Under the pieces are notes generated by a model. It was not told the origin of the DNA and did not search any database. It saw only the letters and a list, made by a program, of their open reading frames with translations. 48,703 nt of DNA from Flavobacteriales bacterium (GTDB lineage: Bacteria; Bacteroidota; Bacteroidia; Flavobacteriales; BACL11), in assembly GCA_018652335.1 (NCBI GenBank), contig JABICI010000023.1:1-48703 (forward strand). Reading direction: 5' to 3'. Below are positions 1-7,361 of the stretch, one piece after another; within the stretch, counting starts at the first letter, position 1; each line of letters begins with the position of its first letter. The translations under genes were made by a program, and so were the position numbers.

Positions 1-637
1 ATTGTAGAGAAAAATCTTTATTATTTAATACACTTGTTTTTGTTAAATCAATAAAAAAAACTCTATTAATATTTTTTTCTTTTCTAATTATTTTTACTTT
101 TTTTCTGTTGCCAAACTGTGTTATATCACCGGATAAACTTAAAGCATATAAGATGTTTACATTAGGGTCAACAATTTTGTATGTACCCGGTTTATTAACT
201 TCACCAAGAATAGTGATTTCAAAATTTATAATATTTAATTTAACAACAGGATTTTCATAAAAAGATTTAGAAATTTCCTTGATAATATTTTCTAACTCAC
301 TTAGAGTGAATCCCACTGCTTTAACAAAACCTAATGATGGAAGTTCTAAATCACCGTTATCATCTACAAGAAAACCGTATAAATAAGGATTTTGAATCAT
401 TAATTGTGCATTATTACTACTTTCCATATTAAAGAAATCATGCTGCTCTTCAGTTGCCGAAGTAATTTGAACAGATAGTAAGTCTCCTCTTTGTAATCTA
501 TAATCTTGTGTATAAACTTCTTTCACTGTTAATTCCTTATTTGATCGCATATACTCTAAATCACGATTTGTAATACAAGAAGATAATATACAAAATGATA
601 TTAAATAAACAAATATAAATTTAGCTCTTGAATTCAT
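1..637 (-). CDS. Polysaccharide export protein, Wza/GumB type (partial, C-terminus outside window)
   Basis: This is the N-terminal 212 or so residues of an outer-membrane polysaccharide export lipoprotein; the gene runs off the left edge with no stop. The chosen ATG at 637 gives a lipoprotein signal with lipobox LSSC. After it come a Poly_export-type domain (LQRGDLLSVQI, then LVDDNGDLELPSLG) and a first SLBB-like segment (ITILGEVNKPGTYKI, then NILYALSLSGDIT). In this family the protein forms the periplasmic and outer-membrane channel for capsule or exopolysaccharide. The partner tyrosine kinase/Wzc gene would be expected beyond position 1, but this cannot be seen. Family call is from motif recognition. 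Confidence 0.88.
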   Translation of the reverse strand, partial: MNSRAKFIFVYLISFCILSSCITNRDLEYMRSNKELTVKEVYTQDYRLQRGDLLSVQITSATEEQHDFFNMESSNNAQLMIQNPYLYGFLVDDNGDLELPSLGFVKAVGFTLSELENIIKEISKSFYENPVVKLNIINFEITILGEVNKPGTYKIVDPNVNILYALSLSGDITQFGNRKKVKIIRKEKNINRVFFIDLTKTSVLNNKDFSLQ

Positions 638-719
638 AGTAAGTTCTATTCAAAATTTAATGTTTTAACTTAAACAAATATCGTATTTTTTTTCAGATAT
701 ACATCTGATTAAAAAAAAA

Positions 720-2696
720 TTAATAATTAAGCAAATCCTTAAGCTGTTTCTCAAATCTAGATTTAGGTAAAAACTGATCTTCAAGATTAATAGAGAAAGG
801 TACAGGTGTATCTAATGATGAAGATCTTTTTACAGGCGCATCTAAAAACTTAAAACATTTATCAGAAACTAAAGAAGCTATATCTGCTCCAAATCCACCT
901 AACATGCAATCTTCATGTAAAACGATAGCTCTTCCTGTTTTCTTTACTGATTCAATAATCGTATTTTCATCAAGAGGAATTAATGTTCTCAAGTCAATTA
1001 AATCAGCTGAAATATCATTATTTCGATTCAACACATCCAAAGCCCAATGAACTCCCATCCCATAAGAAATAATAGTAACATCACATCCAGATCTTATTAG
1101 CTTAGCTTTGCCAAGCTCAATGGTAAAATAATCATCGGATACTAAGCCAGAAACACTTCTGTAAAGAGCCTTGTGTTCAAAAAACATCACAGGGTTTGGA
1201 TCATTAATAGAAGAAATAAGTAAACCCTTAGCATCTTCTGGAAAAGCAGGATAAACAACTTTTAAACCTGGAGTATGAGTAAACCAAGCTTCATTAGATT
1301 GTGAATGAAAAGGTCCTGCTCCTACTCCAGCCCCAGTTGGCATTCTTAAAACAACATCAACATTCTCACCCCATCTATAATGTGTTTTAGCTAAATTATT
1401 TACAACGGGATTAAATCCGGAAGTTACAAAGTCAGCAAATTGCATTTCCATAACAGCTTTGAAATTATTTATAGATAATCCAAGGGATGCGCTTACAATA
1501 GCAGATTCACATATAGGTGTATTTCTAACTCTTTCTTTTCCAAATAAATTAACAAATCCATCAGTAATCTTAAAGACCCCCCCATATTCTGCAATATCCT
1601 GACCCAACAAAACTAAGTTATCATGTTTAAACATTGATTGCTTTAAACCATCTGAAATTGCATCAACTAATCGTTTCTCTGATTTTTTATCTGAAGGCGG
1701 AATTGACAAAGAAGTATAAGAACAAAAGATATCCCTGAGTTCATCATTAACATTTGGCATTATCGAGGGTTCTTTATCAGCTTGTTCCCATGATAAATTA
1801 ATTTCATTCTTGATTTTTTCTTTATAAAAACTTACATCATCTAAGTTAATAATTGACTCATCAATAAGAAAAGATTCAAAGTTATTGATTGGATCTAGTT
1901 TTTGCCATTTTTTCATTAATTTATCAGGAACATATTTAGTTCCGGAAGCCTCTTCATGACCTCTCATTCTAAAAGTCATACATTCAATAATAAATGGCCT
2001 TGCTTTTTTTGAAATTTTATTTTTAATCTTTTTAACAGTATTGTAGACATCTAATATATTATTTCCATCAATCGTATGAGCCTCTATTCCATAACCAATT
2101 CCCTTATCTGCAAAATTTTTACATCTAAACTGTTCAGAACTTGGCGTTGAAAGACCATACCCATTATTTTCTATTATAAAAATAACTGGTAAATCCCAAA
2201 CAGCCGCAACATTTAAAGCTTCATGAAAATCCCCTTCACTTGTCGCACCATCTCCAGTAAAAACAGCTGTAACCTTATTATTTTTTTTTAGTAAATTTCC
2301 TAACGCAATTCCATCAGCAACACCAAGTTGAGGTCCTAAGTGTGATATCATTCCAATGATATGATTTTTTTTTGAACCAAAATGAAATGACCTATCTCTC
2401 CCCTTTGTAAAACCATTTGCTTTTCCTTGAAATTGAGAGAAAAGTCTTCTAAATTCAATATTTTTTGTAGTAAAAACACCGAGATTTCTATGCATCGGCA
2501 AAATAAATTCATCTTCATCTAGTGCAGATGTTACTCCGACTGAAATAGCTTCTTGTCCAATACCTGAAAACCACTTTGATATTTTACCTTGCCTTAAAAG
2601 AATAAGCATTTTTTCCTCAATTAATCTAGGAACAAGAAGTGATTTGTATAAATCAACAAGATTAGTATCTGATAATCCTTTTCTATTAAATTGCAT
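720..2696 (-). CDS. 2-oxoacid dehydrogenase E1 component, fused alpha and beta subunits
   Basis: A 658-residue thiamine-diphosphate enzyme with the E1 alpha domain in the first 310 or so residues and the beta domain from about 340 to the end. The TPP motif runs from GDG (148-150) to NN (177-178). The beta half carries the pyrimidine-binding segment FHSQSNEAWFTHTPG and a C-terminal transketolase-like domain. Such enzymes decarboxylate pyruvate or branched-chain 2-oxoacids and pass the acyl group to an E2 lipoyl protein. Fused alpha-beta E1 proteins are common in Bacteroidota and usually annotated as branched-chain type; substrate cannot be fixed from sequence. No E2 or E3 gene lies beside it. 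A TAGATTTG -7 element sits 20 nt upstream of the ATG. Confidence 0.93.
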   Translation of the reverse strand: MQFNRKGLSDTNLVDLYKSLLVPRLIEEKMLILLRQGKISKWFSGIGQEAISVGVTSALDEDEFILPMHRNLGVFTTKNIEFRRLFSQFQGKANGFTKGRDRSFHFGSKKNHIIGMISHLGPQLGVADGIALGNLLKKNNKVTAVFTGDGATSEGDFHEALNVAAVWDLPVIFIIENNGYGLSTPSSEQFRCKNFADKGIGYGIEAHTIDGNNILDVYNTVKKIKNKISKKARPFIIECMTFRMRGHEEASGTKYVPDKLMKKWQKLDPINNFESFLIDESIINLDDVSFYKEKIKNEINLSWEQADKEPSIMPNVNDELRDIFCSYTSLSIPPSDKKSEKRLVDAISDGLKQSMFKHDNLVLLGQDIAEYGGVFKITDGFVNLFGKERVRNTPICESAIVSASLGLSINNFKAVMEMQFADFVTSGFNPVVNNLAKTHYRWGENVDVVLRMPTGAGVGAGPFHSQSNEAWFTHTPGLKVVYPAFPEDAKGLLISSINDPNPVMFFEHKALYRSVSGLVSDDYFTIELGKAKLIRSGCDVTIISYGMGVHWALDVLNRNNDISADLIDLRTLIPLDENTIIESVKKTGRAIVLHEDCMLGGFGADIASLVSDKCFKFLDAPVKRSSSLDTPVPFSINLEDQFLPKSRFEKQLKDLLNY

Positions 2697-2703
2697 GTTT
2701 AAA

Positions 2704-2711
2704 TATATTTG
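2704..2711 (+). promoter_or_regulatory. -7 promoter element (TATATTTG) of the 2759-5877 operon
   Basis: Exact match to the Bacteroidota TAnnTTTG element. No convincing -33 TTTG at the right distance. It would start transcription near 2716 and give a leader of about 43 nt to the small ORF at 2759. It lies 4 nt from the oppositely oriented element of the E1 gene. Confidence 0.5.
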
Positions 2712-2715
2712 TGGC

Positions 2716-2723
2716 CAAATCTA
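2716..2723 (-). promoter_or_regulatory. -7 promoter element (TAGATTTG) of the E1 gene
   Basis: On the minus strand this reads TAGATTTG, an exact TAnnTTTG match, with a predicted start about 15 nt before the ATG at 2696. It forms a compact divergent pair with the plus-strand element at 2704-2711. Confidence 0.55.
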
Positions 2724-2758
2724 GTTAATATTTTCTTTACTTTGTTAAAAATTAATAG

Positions 2759-2869
2759 ATGAACTGGCAAGACTTAGTTGTAAGTATAATTTTGATAATT
2801 GCGATTTATTATCTTTTTAATAGATTATATAAAAAGAAAGATTGTAATGATCATAACTGTTCCTGTTAG
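2759..2869 (+). CDS. FeoB-associated-type Cys-rich small membrane protein
   Basis: A 36-residue ORF made of one hydrophobic segment (about residues 6-22), a Lys-rich stretch RLYKKKD and a Cys tail CNDHNCSC. This is the layout of the small 'FeoB-associated Cys-rich membrane protein' family, which usually lies downstream of feoB. Here there is no feoB; instead its TAG is followed at once, with no gap, by the ATG of the phosphoglycerol transferase gene, so translation of the two is probably coupled. The promoter-like TATATTTG at 2704 supports it as the first gene of the operon. The ORF is real by position, promoter and composition; the function is inferred from shape only. Confidence 0.7.
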   Translation: MNWQDLVVSIILIIAIYYLFNRLYKKKDCNDHNCSC

Positions 2870-4702
2870 ATGTTATTCTTACTCAACTACTTACTGAAAT
2901 TAGCAGGTTTACTTGTAATATATACTACAACTAGGATTTATTTCTTTTTGAATAATAGAATAAACTTAGAAAGTTTTTCTTATATTGATTTTGTTGAAGG
3001 AATTCGGTTTGATCTGTCAGCATTAGTTTATATTAATATTCCAATTTTAATTCTACTTTTAGTTCCAACAAAATTAAGACACAATAAGGAATATCTAAAA
3101 TTAACAAATTCTTTATTTTATATTCTAAATTTCATTTTTATTGTTTTTAATAATATTGACATTGAATATTATAGATTTACTCAAAAAAGAAGCACATTTG
3201 ATTTCATTGAGCTAATTTTACTGGGAAAAGATGCAAGAAATATTATACCACAATATTTAAGTGAATACTGGAAAATTACATTATTTACTGCAGTTCAAAT
3301 TTGGTTTCTTTTTAAAATAAATAACAAATATCAATTGTATAATAGCTCTTTAAAAAAGAATATTTTTAAAAGAATTCTGCCACTTTTACTTGGAACTTTA
3401 ATATTTATAATTTTAGCTAGAGGTGGCTTTCAATTAAAACCAATAAAACCAATAAATGCTGGAGAAATAAGCAACTCAAAAAACACATCTTTAATTCTAA
3501 ATACTCCATTTACTATTTTACATTCTTTAGATGAAAACAAATTAATATCTTATAGCTATTTTGATAAATTTGAGCTAGATAGTATTTACAAAACAACTCA
3601 TATTTTCGATAATAAAGATAATAAACCAAATATAATTATCTTAATAATGGAGAGTTACTCAAAGGAATATATTGGCTTTTACAACAAAGGAAATGGAAGT
3701 ACACCTTTTTTAGATAGTTTAATGCATCATAGTCTAGTATTTACAAATGCTTATGCAAATGGCTTGAAATCCATAGAAGCACTACCAGCTATTACAGCAT
3801 CTATCCCATCACTAATGGATGATCCATTTATTACTTCTAATTATGCTCAAAATAGTTTTGAAAGTATTGCATCATTACTTAATAAACAAGATTATAACAC
3901 ATCATTTTATCATGGTGGCTACAAAGGAACTATGGGCTTCTACAGTTTTTGCAAAAAAGCAAGATTTTCTGATTACTTTGGACTTGAAGAATATGATAAC
4001 ATTAATGATTTTGATAAAAGCTGGGGTATATATGACAAACCATTCTTCCAATATTTTGCAGAAAATGTAAACATAAAAGGAGAACCTTTCTTTAGTACTT
4101 TCTTTTCCTTAAGTTCTCATCCACCATACACTTTACCAAATGATTATTTAAAAGAAATTGACGAGGAAAGTAGAATTGGAATTAGAGAAACGATTTTATA
4201 TTCAGATTTTTCGATGAAAAATTTCTTTAATAATGTAAAAAATAAAAAATGGTTTAATAACACAATTTTTATAATAACAGCTGATCATACATCTGCAGAA
4301 AATTTTAATATCAAATACAATAATAAAATTGGTAGATATACAATACCATTAATTATTTATGCTCCTGACAGTTCATTTAAAGGAATAAATAGTAATGTGG
4401 TACAGCAAATTGACATCATGCCTACAGTTTTAGATATAATCGGATATAATAAGCCATTTTTCTCATTTGGAAAGTCAATGTTTTCAGAAAATAATTGGGC
4501 AATCAACTATATTCAGAATGAATATTGTTTAATAAAAGATAATTCAATTATCTTAAGTAAAACTGAAAATTATAGTTCTTATAAAGATTGGAGTTTAACT
4601 GATACAAACATGATTAATGTTAATAACATCAATTTATTAAAAGCAATAAAGCAAGATTACAACTACAGGATGATAAATAATAAAATTAAATATGAAAACT
4701 AG
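2870..4702 (+). CDS. LTA synthase family / phosphoglycerol transferase-like membrane sulfatase-fold protein
   Basis: A 610-residue protein with about five N-terminal membrane helices (roughly 3-27, 45-67, 80-98, 134-150, 168-184) and a periplasmic alkaline-phosphatase/sulfatase-fold domain from about 250. Metal and catalytic motifs can be followed: IMES with E261, NGLKSIEALP with S301 at the place of the LtaS nucleophile, the SSHPP motif (H417) and ADHT (D472, H473). In Firmicutes this family moves glycerol-phosphate from phosphatidylglycerol, releasing diacylglycerol; in Gram-negatives related enzymes modify periplasmic glucans or lipids. The next gene, overlapping by 11 nt, is a lipid kinase of the type that rephosphorylates diacylglycerol. 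The actual acceptor is unknown. Ser instead of Thr at the nucleophile position is my alignment by eye. Confidence 0.88.
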   Translation: MLFLLNYLLKLAGLLVIYTTTRIYFFLNNRINLESFSYIDFVEGIRFDLSALVYINIPILILLLVPTKLRHNKEYLKLTNSLFYILNFIFIVFNNIDIEYYRFTQKRSTFDFIELILLGKDARNIIPQYLSEYWKITLFTAVQIWFLFKINNKYQLYNSSLKKNIFKRILPLLLGTLIFIILARGGFQLKPIKPINAGEISNSKNTSLILNTPFTILHSLDENKLISYSYFDKFELDSIYKTTHIFDNKDNKPNIIILIMESYSKEYIGFYNKGNGSTPFLDSLMHHSLVFTNAYANGLKSIEALPAITASIPSLMDDPFITSNYAQNSFESIASLLNKQDYNTSFYHGGYKGTMGFYSFCKKARFSDYFGLEEYDNINDFDKSWGIYDKPFFQYFAENVNIKGEPFFSTFFSLSSHPPYTLPNDYLKEIDEESRIGIRETILYSDFSMKNFFNNVKNKKWFNNTIFIITADHTSAENFNIKYNNKIGRYTIPLIIYAPDSSFKGINSNVVQQIDIMPTVLDIIGYNKPFFSFGKSMFSENNWAINYIQNEYCLIKDNSIILSKTENYSSYKDWSLTDTNMINVNNINLLKAIKQDYNYRMINNKIKYEN

Positions 4703-5549
4703 ATTTATTATTAATCCAATTTCTGGTACTGGAAAACAAATAGGAATTGAACATTATATTTCAAAAAAATTTGACAATTATGATCTTTATTTCACTGAGC
4801 ATTCAGGTCACGCAAAAATTTTAGCTAAACAAGCAGTGTGTGAGAATATAAATTTATTAGTTATAATCGGTGGAGATGGTACTATTAATGAATGCTTAGA
4901 ACCGCTTGTGAACTCAAACACAATTCTATTCACAATACCATGCGGTTCTGGAAATGGATTTGCTAAACATTTAGCAATTAATACTAATATTAAAAAAGCT
5001 CTAACTAGTATTAAAGATTCATCAATAAAATTAGTTGATGTTGGATATGTTAATAATAAACCATTTATTAATGTTGCAGGAATAGGTTTTGATGCGCATA
5101 TAGCAAAATTATTCTCTAAATCTATTAAAAGAGGACTTTTAAGCTACGTACTTATTATTTTAAAAGAATTTTTTTACAGTGCTAATGAGTATCAAATAGA
5201 GTTTGAAAATATTAGTAAAAAAGTATACGCATATATGATTTCATTTGCTAACTCAAGTCAATTTGGCAACAACGTTAAAATTTCTCCTTTAGCTAAAATA
5301 AACGACGGATTAATTGATTTTGTTATTGTGAAAAAGTTTCCTAAATGGAAAATACTATTTGTATTGTACAAGCTTTTAAATGGATCAATTCATAATTCAA
5401 GTTTTGTAGAAATCATTAGATGTAATAAAATGAAGATTAATTCTAATAATTATTTAGTGCATCTAGATGGAGAACCTCATATATTTAATGAGCAAATCAA
5501 TATAACTATTTTAAAAAAATCAATAAAAGTATTAACTCCAAATGGCTAA
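4692..5549 (+). CDS. Diacylglycerol kinase family lipid kinase (DgkB/YegS type)
   Basis: A 285-residue soluble DAGK-catalytic-domain protein. It shows the family's opening NPISGTG (8-14), the nucleotide motif GGDGTINE (60-67) and PCGSGNGFA (83-91), then the C-terminal sandwich domain with FINVAGIGFDA and the late LDGEP motif. The family phosphorylates diacylglycerol or related lipids on the inner leaflet. The start overlaps the LTA-synthase-like gene by 11 nt and the end overlaps the SUI1 gene by 8 nt, so all are one operon. Recycling of diacylglycerol released by the upstream transferase is the obvious hypothesis, by analogy with LtaS-DgkB in Firmicutes. Confidence 0.9.
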   Translation: MKTRFIINPISGTGKQIGIEHYISKKFDNYDLYFTEHSGHAKILAKQAVCENINLLVIIGGDGTINECLEPLVNSNTILFTIPCGSGNGFAKHLAINTNIKKALTSIKDSSIKLVDVGYVNNKPFINVAGIGFDAHIAKLFSKSIKRGLLSYVLIILKEFFYSANEYQIEFENISKKVYAYMISFANSSQFGNNVKISPLAKINDGLIDFVIVKKFPKWKILFVLYKLLNGSIHNSSFVEIIRCNKMKINSNNYLVHLDGEPHIFNEQINITILKKSIKVLTPNG

Positions 5550-5877
5550 AAAAAATAAACGAAAAGGAATAATGTATTCAACTAATCCTGATTATGACTA
5601 TGAATATGAAGACAGTGAACAAGAGACGATTTTAAATGATATGCAACTATTACATGTGCATATTGATAAGCATAGAGCTGGTAAAACTGCTGTTATCATA
5701 AAAGGTTTCATTGGCACTAAAAATGATTTAATTTCTCTTAGTAAAATATTAAAAAAGAATTGTGGTGTAGGTGGTAGTGTTAAAAATCAAGAAATAATTA
5801 TTCAAGGTAATTTTAGAGAAAAGATTATGACTATTCTTAACAATGAAGGATATAAAACTAAAAGAATAGGTGGATAA
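5542..5877 (+). CDS. yciH: SUI1/YciH-family translation initiation factor homologue
   Basis: A 111-residue protein with a charged, acidic N-terminal tail (about 1-30) and a SUI1 domain in the remainder; the family motif HRAGKTAVIIKGF is at about 44-56 and KNCGVGGSVKNQEIIIQG follows. SUI1 proteins resemble eukaryotic eIF1; the bacterial YciH group is linked to translation-initiation fidelity and repression under stress. The gene is the last of the 2759-5877 operon, overlapping the lipid kinase by 8 nt. Its stop ends one base before the 3' end of the convergent tRNA-Leu gene, and no plus-strand terminator is visible there. Confidence 0.92.
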   Translation: MAKKNKRKGIMYSTNPDYDYEYEDSEQETILNDMQLLHVHIDKHRAGKTAVIIKGFIGTKNDLISLSKILKKNCGVGGSVKNQEIIIQGNFREKIMTILNNEGYKTKRIGG

Positions 5878-5878
5878 G

Positions 5879-5960
5879 TGCCCAGAGCGGGAGTCGAACC
5901 CGCACATCCTAGGATACATGACCCTCAATCATGCCTGTCTACCAATTTCAGCACCTGGGC
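5879..5960 (-). tRNA. tRNA-Leu (GAG)
   Basis: Read on the minus strand, the acceptor stem GCCCAGG pairs with TCTGGGC, discriminator A. The anticodon stem-loop is CATGA-TTGAGGG-TCATG giving anticodon GAG. There is a class II variable arm (ATCC/GGAT) and a T-arm GCGGG-TTCGACT-CCCGC. CCA is not encoded. Confidence 0.97.
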
Positions 5961-5991
5961 AAAAAAGAAAAAAATCTCACTAAGTGAGATT
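5961..5991 (-). terminator. Rho-independent terminator between tRNA-Lys and tRNA-Leu
   Basis: An 8-bp stem AATCTCAC/GTGAGATT with a 3-nt loop (5973-5991), followed on the minus strand by a T-rich tract interrupted by one C. It lies downstream of tRNA-Lys and immediately upstream of tRNA-Leu, so it would stop or reduce read-through into tRNA-Leu. Confidence 0.65.
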
Positions 5992-6000
5992 CTTTCTATG

Positions 6001-6073
6001 TGACCTGGCTGGGGCTCGAACCCAGGACCCCATCATTAAAAGTGATGTGCTCTACCAACTGAGCTACCAAGTC
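6001..6073 (-). tRNA. tRNA-Lys (TTT)
   Basis: On the minus strand: acceptor GACTTGG with CCAGGTC, discriminator A. Anticodon arm CATCA-CTTTTAA-TGATG gives anticodon TTT. T-arm CTGGG-TTCGAGC-CCCAG. CCA is not encoded. Confidence 0.97.
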
Positions 6074-6083
6074 AAAACGGCTG

Positions 6084-6091
6084 CAAATATA
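6084..6091 (-). promoter_or_regulatory. -7 promoter element (TATATTTG) of tRNA-Lys
   Basis: Exact TAnnTTTG match on the minus strand, 10 nt before the mature 5' end of tRNA-Lys. No TTTG at the -33 position. Confidence 0.5.
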
Positions 6092-6202
6092 TTACTTTTA
6101 ATTAATCAGTATATTTTTTTTAGTTACAATTTTTAAAAATTTTAATACACATTGAGATTAAATTAAAAACTTTTATTTTTACATTAAATTAATCTAGATA
6201 AT

Positions 6203-6709
6203 ATGATTTTTATTATTGGTTTTATGGGCGTAGGAAAATCTACTATTGGTAAACAACTTGCTTTGCAGATGAATGTTAATTTCGTCGACGTTGACAAAGA
6301 AATAGAATTATCTGAAGAAACTTCAATAGCAGAAATTTTTAATGAAAGAGGAGAAGAATATTTTAGAAAAATTGAATCTAGAATAATAAGAAGATTACAA
6401 CCAAATTCAATTATTGCTTGCGGAGGCGGATTACCATGTTACAATGATAATATAAAATATATCAACGATAAGGGAGTTAGCATATATTTGTATGCAGATG
6501 AAAGCAATATTTTAAAAAGAATAAAAAAAAATATTGCAAATCGTCCTTTAATTAATGATATAAAAAAGAAAGATTTAAAATCTTACGTTAAATCAAAAGT
6601 CAGAGAAAGATCGGATATTTATAATAAGGCTAATTTCACTATAAACACAAATAATAAATCAGAGACAGAAATATTAACTCAAATACACTCCTTGCTCAAC
6701 TCCATCTAA
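6203..6709 (+). CDS. aroK: Shikimate kinase
   Basis: A 168-residue P-loop kinase that phosphorylates shikimate at the 3-hydroxyl in the chorismate pathway. Walker A is GFMGVGKST (6-14). The shikimate-binding region DVDKEIE contains D31, GGG is at 74-76, and the lid has NRPL (113-116). Length is normal for the family. The 3' end overlaps the convergent phosphoribosyltransferase gene by 36 bp. aroC, another gene of the same pathway, lies about 8 kb away. Confidence 0.96.
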   Translation: MIFIIGFMGVGKSTIGKQLALQMNVNFVDVDKEIELSEETSIAEIFNERGEEYFRKIESRIIRRLQPNSIIACGGGLPCYNDNIKYINDKGVSIYLYADESNILKRIKKNIANRPLINDIKKKDLKSYVKSKVRERSDIYNKANFTINTNNKSETEILTQIHSLLNSI

Positions 6710-7177
6710 AACAACACTAATATATTCTTGAAGAGTTGTTGCTAGAGAAAAACCAATATAATCAGCTTTAACAGGAAAGCGTGTATGTGTTCTATTTACT
6801 AATACTAAATTAGATAATTTTTTAAGTTTAATATTTAAAAAAGATGCATTTGCATACATTAATGTTTTACCTGAGTTAAGCACATCATCAATTAAAATCA
6901 CGATTTTGTTAGTACAATTAATTTTATCAAAATTGGTTGAAATTTTATTAAGAGATGGCTGATCCTTATTTAAAGTAATCACCCCTAAATTAATCTTTAA
7001 TGAAGATATATCATTTAAAATTATTGATAATTCAGAACAGATTATTTCTCCACGCCCTTTAATACCTACTAGAAAAATTTCAGACTCACCTAAATTATTC
7101 TCATATATCTGCCAAGCTAGCCTAACAAGTTTGTTTCTAATCTCTTCTCTACTTAATATTTTATTCTTATTCTTCAT
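6674..7177 (-). CDS. PyrR-like phosphoribosyltransferase family protein
   Basis: A 167-residue type I phosphoribosyltransferase. The PRPP loop IDDVLNSGKT spans 96-105, and GIKGRG (38-43) is the N-terminal phosphate-binding segment. The late segment VNRTHTRFPVKADYIG resembles the PyrR core (DRGHRELPI type). Family members are uracil phosphoribosyltransferases or regulators of pyrimidine genes. No pyr genes are nearby, so the substrate is open. It converges on aroK with a 36-bp overlap. A TATATTTG element ends only 5 nt before the ATG, so the transcript is likely leaderless. Confidence 0.85.
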   Translation of the reverse strand: MKNKNKILSREEIRNKLVRLAWQIYENNLGESEIFLVGIKGRGEIICSELSIILNDISSLKINLGVITLNKDQPSLNKISTNFDKINCTNKIVILIDDVLNSGKTLMYANASFLNIKLKKLSNLVLVNRTHTRFPVKADYIGFSLATTLQEYISVVLDGVEQGVYLS

Positions 7178-7182
7178 ATTCG

Positions 7183-7190
7183 CAAATATA
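7183..7190 (-). promoter_or_regulatory. -7 promoter element (TATATTTG) of the PyrR-like gene
   Basis: Exact TAnnTTTG match on the minus strand; its last base is 5 nt before the ATG at 7177. With a start point about 4-6 nt past the element, the mRNA would begin at or next to the start codon. Confidence 0.5.
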
Positions 7191-7266
7191 AATAATTGGG
7201 AAAGACAATTAACAAAAAGTTAATATTTGATTCTAAGTAAATACAAATACGTAATTATAATTTTAT

Positions 7267-7274
7267 TATATTTG
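7267..7274 (+). promoter_or_regulatory. Possible -7 element (TATATTTG) of the secreted CxxCH protein gene
   Basis: Exact TAnnTTTG match about 88 nt before the ATG at 7362, without a -33 partner. The leader would contain a small inverted repeat TTCCA/TGGAA (7297-7313) and a long A-tract just before the ATG. Confidence 0.35.
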
Positions 7275-7361
7275 TTGTAACATGATTTACAAGTGATTCC
7301 ACCCTTTTTGGAAATGTACAAATATTTTTTTCGTAAAATGTCGATTTAAAAAAAAAAAAAA

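Noticed and set aside
693-708. Inverted repeat TCAGAT/ATCTGA after the E1 stop as a terminator
   Set aside because: The T run precedes and the A run follows the hairpin on both strands, so no U tract trails the stem in either direction.
3819-4070. 83-residue frame inside the phosphoglycerol transferase gene
   Set aside because: Same-strand shadow in another frame; the overlapping protein has clear catalytic motifs.
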